Below are positions 32,181 to 34,001 of a stretch of 34,001 bases of DNA, one piece after another (within the stretch, counting starts at the first letter, position 1; every line of letters starts with the position of its first letter). The notes beneath the pieces were generated by a model. That model saw only the letters and a list, made by a program, of their open reading frames with translations. It was not told the DNA's origin and searched no databases. This DNA is from Gammaproteobacteria bacterium (lineage in GTDB: Bacteria; Pseudomonadota; Gammaproteobacteria; Chromatiales; Chromatiaceae), in contig JASBTJ010000032.1 of assembly GCA_030148485.1 (NCBI GenBank), positions 1 to 34,001 of the forward strand. The letters run 5' to 3'. The position numbers were made by a program, and so were the translations under genes.

Positions 32181-32225
32181 AGGGTCGGAAGACAAGCACG
32201 CGAAATGCGCTGATTTTCCGACCCT
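32181..32225 (-). other. Stem-loop in the clpP-clpX gap
   Basis: Inverted repeat AGGGTCGGAA (32181-32190) / TTCCGACCCT (32216-32225), 10 bp perfect, with a 25-base interior that itself can pair partly around GCGCATTTCGCG. On the minus strand it is followed by ATTCC, not a T-run. It may be a partial terminator or an mRNA processing site that sets the clpP to clpX ratio. Confidence 0.5.
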
Positions 32226-32261
32226 TTTCCTCGCCTAAATGCGCTTTACGGCCCGGCGCGG

Positions 32262-32900
32262 TCAGGCTTCGGCGTCAGGGCGGCGCTGTAGCACAGCGTC
32301 AACCAAACCATAGCTCACAGCCGCGTCAGCGCTCATGAAATTGTCGCGGTCCGTGTCCTTGGAAATGGTTTCAAGGGACTGACCGGTGTGGTCGGCGAGA
32401 ATCTTGTTCAACTTCTCGCGGATCAGCAGAATTTCCTTGGCATGGATCTCGAAATCCGTCGCCTGCCCCTGGAACCCGCCCAGCGGCTGGTGGATCATCA
32501 CGCGGGAATTCGGCAAGCAATAGCGCTTATCCTTCTCGCCCGCGGTCAGCAACACCGCACCCATGGAGGCCGCCTGACCGATGCACATGGTGCTCACGTC
32601 GGGGCGGATGAACTGCATGGTGTCATAAATCGCCATGCCGGCGGTCACCGAGCCACCGGGGGAATTGACGTAAAGGTGAATGTCCTTGTCCGGGTTCTCG
32701 GACTCCAGGAACAACATCTGGGCGACGATCAGATTGGCCATGTGGTCCTCGATGGGTCCCACACAGAAGATCACCCGCTCCTTGAGCAGACGGGAATAGA
32801 TGTCATAGGCGCGCTCCCCCCGAGAGGTTTGCTCGACCACCATGGGCACCAGACCCAGGTTTTGGGGATTGAAATCGCTCATGCCCTGCATATCGGTCAT
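32262..32900 (-). CDS. clpP: ATP-dependent Clp protease proteolytic subunit ClpP
   Basis: A 212-residue serine peptidase. The catalytic triad is Ser112 in '[13 protein letters not shown]', His137 in '[10 protein letters not shown]' and Asp186 in '[10 protein letters not shown]', each one residue after the E. coli positions. The oxyanion-hole '[11 protein letters not shown]' is conserved. A short N-terminal propeptide before '[18 protein letters not shown]' is expected to be removed. Fourteen subunits form the chamber that pairs with ClpX. AGGAAG precedes the ATG at good spacing. It lies 53 bases after trigger factor. Confidence 0.98.
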   Translation of the reverse strand: MTDMQGMSDFNPQNLGLVPMVVEQTSRGERAYDIYSRLLKERVIFCVGPIEDHMANLIVAQMLFLESENPDKDIHLYVNSPGGSVTAGMAIYDTMQFIRPDVSTMCIGQAASMGAVLLTAGEKDKRYCLPNSRVMIHQPLGGFQGQATDFEIHAKEILLIREKLNKILADHTGQSLETISKDTDRDNFMSADAAVSYGLVDAVLQRRPDAEA

Positions 32901-32953
32901 CTTACGGCTTCCTTAACGAAATTCGTGTCGGCCCGGCAAAAGAGCGGTCGGGT

Positions 32954-34001
32954 TCAGATCGCACCACCGACCACGCCCGAGAAAGACATTTGTTCTTCAG
33001 TCACTTGGGCCTGATCGAGCAACCAATCGACCACCTGCTCTTCCAGCACCAGACTTTCCACCTGGCGCCGCTGTTCCGGGTTGGTCGCATACCATTGAAC
33101 CAGTTCTTCGGGCTTTTCGTAAGACGAAGCGAAGTCCTCGATCATCGCCTGCACCCGCGTCTGGTCCAATTCGAGGTTCTGTTCGCCCATGATCGCACCT
33201 AGCAACAAGCCAAGGGCGACCCGGCGCTTGGCCTGCTCTTCGAACAGGGACAACGGCAGATCCAGATTGCTCTGCTGCCCCGCCTGCGCCATCTCCTGCT
33301 GCGTCTGCTGCTTCACCCGCTCGGCCTCTTCATCGACCATCGCCTTGGGTACATCGATGGGATTGACGGCCAACAACGCATCCATCACGCGCTCCTTGGT
33401 CATCTGCCCGAGCTTCTGCTGCAGTTCCCGCGTCATGTTCTTGCGGATCTCGGCCCGCAGGCCTTCCACGCCACCTTCTTCGACACCGAATGCGCTGGCG
33501 AATTCATCGTCCACGTCCGGCAAGGTCGGCTCGGCGACCTTGAGTACCTTGGCGTCGAAGGTGACCTGCTTGCCAGCCAGGTGCTCGGCGCGGTAATCCT
33601 CAGGGAAGGTGACGTCGAACTTGCGCTCCTCGTCGGCCTTGGCGCCCATCAATGCATCCTCGAAGCCGGGAATCATGGACCCGGAACCGAGTTCCAACGG
33701 CACGTTCTCGGCGCTGCCGCCCTCAAAGGCCTCACCGTCCAGATAGCCGGTGAAGTTCATGTGCACGGTGTCGCCGGCCTGGGCCTCGCGGTCCACGTCG
33801 GTCCAGGTAGTGCGCTGTTTGCGCAGTTTCTCGATCATGGCGTCGACGTCTTCGTCGGCGACCTCGGCCACCGGCTTGGATACCGTCATGTCGCTCAGGC
33901 CGGAGATGGTAATCTCGGGCATGACCTCGAAGGTCGCGGTATAGCCAAAGCCGCCGTCATCGTTGTCATCGCGCAATTCGATGCTGGGCTCACCGGCCGG
34001 C
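32954..34001 (-). CDS. tig: Trigger factor, 5' end outside the window
   Basis: About 349 residues of trigger factor are visible; the frame stays open to the window edge, so the ribosome-binding N-terminal domain is missing only because of the cut. The FKBP-type isomerase domain is seen in 'AGDTVHMNFTGYLDGEAFEGG' and 'MIPGFEDALMG'. The C-terminal chaperone arms contain 'GVEGLRAEIRKNMTRELQQK', 'IDVPKAMVDEEAERV' and 'LFEEQAKRRVALGLLLG'. Trigger factor binds nascent chains at the ribosome exit. It is the first visible gene of the tig-clpP-clpX-lon-hupB-ppiD array. The last residues 'FSGVVGGAI' differ from the E. coli end but the tail is variable. Confidence 0.96.
   Translation of the reverse strand, partial: PAGEPSIELRDDNDDGGFGYTATFEVMPEITISGLSDMTVSKPVAEVADEDVDAMIEKLRKQRTTWTDVDREAQAGDTVHMNFTGYLDGEAFEGGSAENVPLELGSGSMIPGFEDALMGAKADEERKFDVTFPEDYRAEHLAGKQVTFDAKVLKVAEPTLPDVDDEFASAFGVEEGGVEGLRAEIRKNMTRELQQKLGQMTKERVMDALLAVNPIDVPKAMVDEEAERVKQQTQQEMAQAGQQSNLDLPLSLFEEQAKRRVALGLLLGAIMGEQNLELDQTRVQAMIEDFASSYEKPEELVQWYATNPEQRRQVESLVLEEQVVDWLLDQAQVTEEQMSFSGVVGGAI

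Overview
The window looks like a chromosomal segment of a gammaproteobacterium with fairly high GC. Two gene orders typical of that class support this: pyrG-kdsA-eno-ftsB and tig-clpP-clpX-lon-hupB-ppiD. The yafS-rnhA-dnaQ/mltD cluster is also the enterobacterial arrangement. A cbb3 oxidase with its own Fnr suggests a respiratory organism of low-oxygen or fluctuating-oxygen habitats. The 150-bp structured intergenic repeats make me think of Chromatiales or related lineages, but that is an impression, not a proof.

Layout. Positions 1-31 (minus) hold the first codons of what looks like an IS30-type transposase running off the left edge, followed by about 360 bases without a convincing gene. Positions 395-3200 (minus) encode a three-gene ABC exporter (ATPase, HlyD-type adaptor, FtsX/MacB-type permease). 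Positions 3491-7643 (minus) are the operon pyrG-kdsA-eno-ftsB, covering CTP synthesis, KDO synthesis, glycolysis and division, closed by a clear terminator. Going right from 7813 (plus) come an Fnr-type oxygen sensor and then ccoNOQP, a small membrane protein, ccoG and ccoH. Two Fnr-type boxes lie before ccoN.

A 150-bp multi-hairpin repeat separates ccoH from the convergent dnaQ. dnaQ, rnhA and a yafS-like methyltransferase (minus) are divergent from mltD (plus). A second copy of the repeat, in inverted orientation, separates mltD from the convergent peptide-type ABC importer (17993-24572, minus). That importer has an unusual architecture: a membrane-tethered binding protein, an N-terminally extended permease and a fused double ATPase. 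fabI (plus) is divergent from it and meets ppiD at a bidirectional terminator.

The right end (minus) is the protein quality-control cluster: trigger factor (cut by the window edge), ClpP, ClpX, Lon, HU-beta, then tRNA-Val(UAC) and tRNA-Asp(GUC), then PpiD. Most of the window is conserved housekeeping DNA. I did not find a clearly new multigene system. The items most worth a second look are the covarying 150-bp repeat pair, the Fnr-box pair at ccoN, and the atypical peptide transporter.
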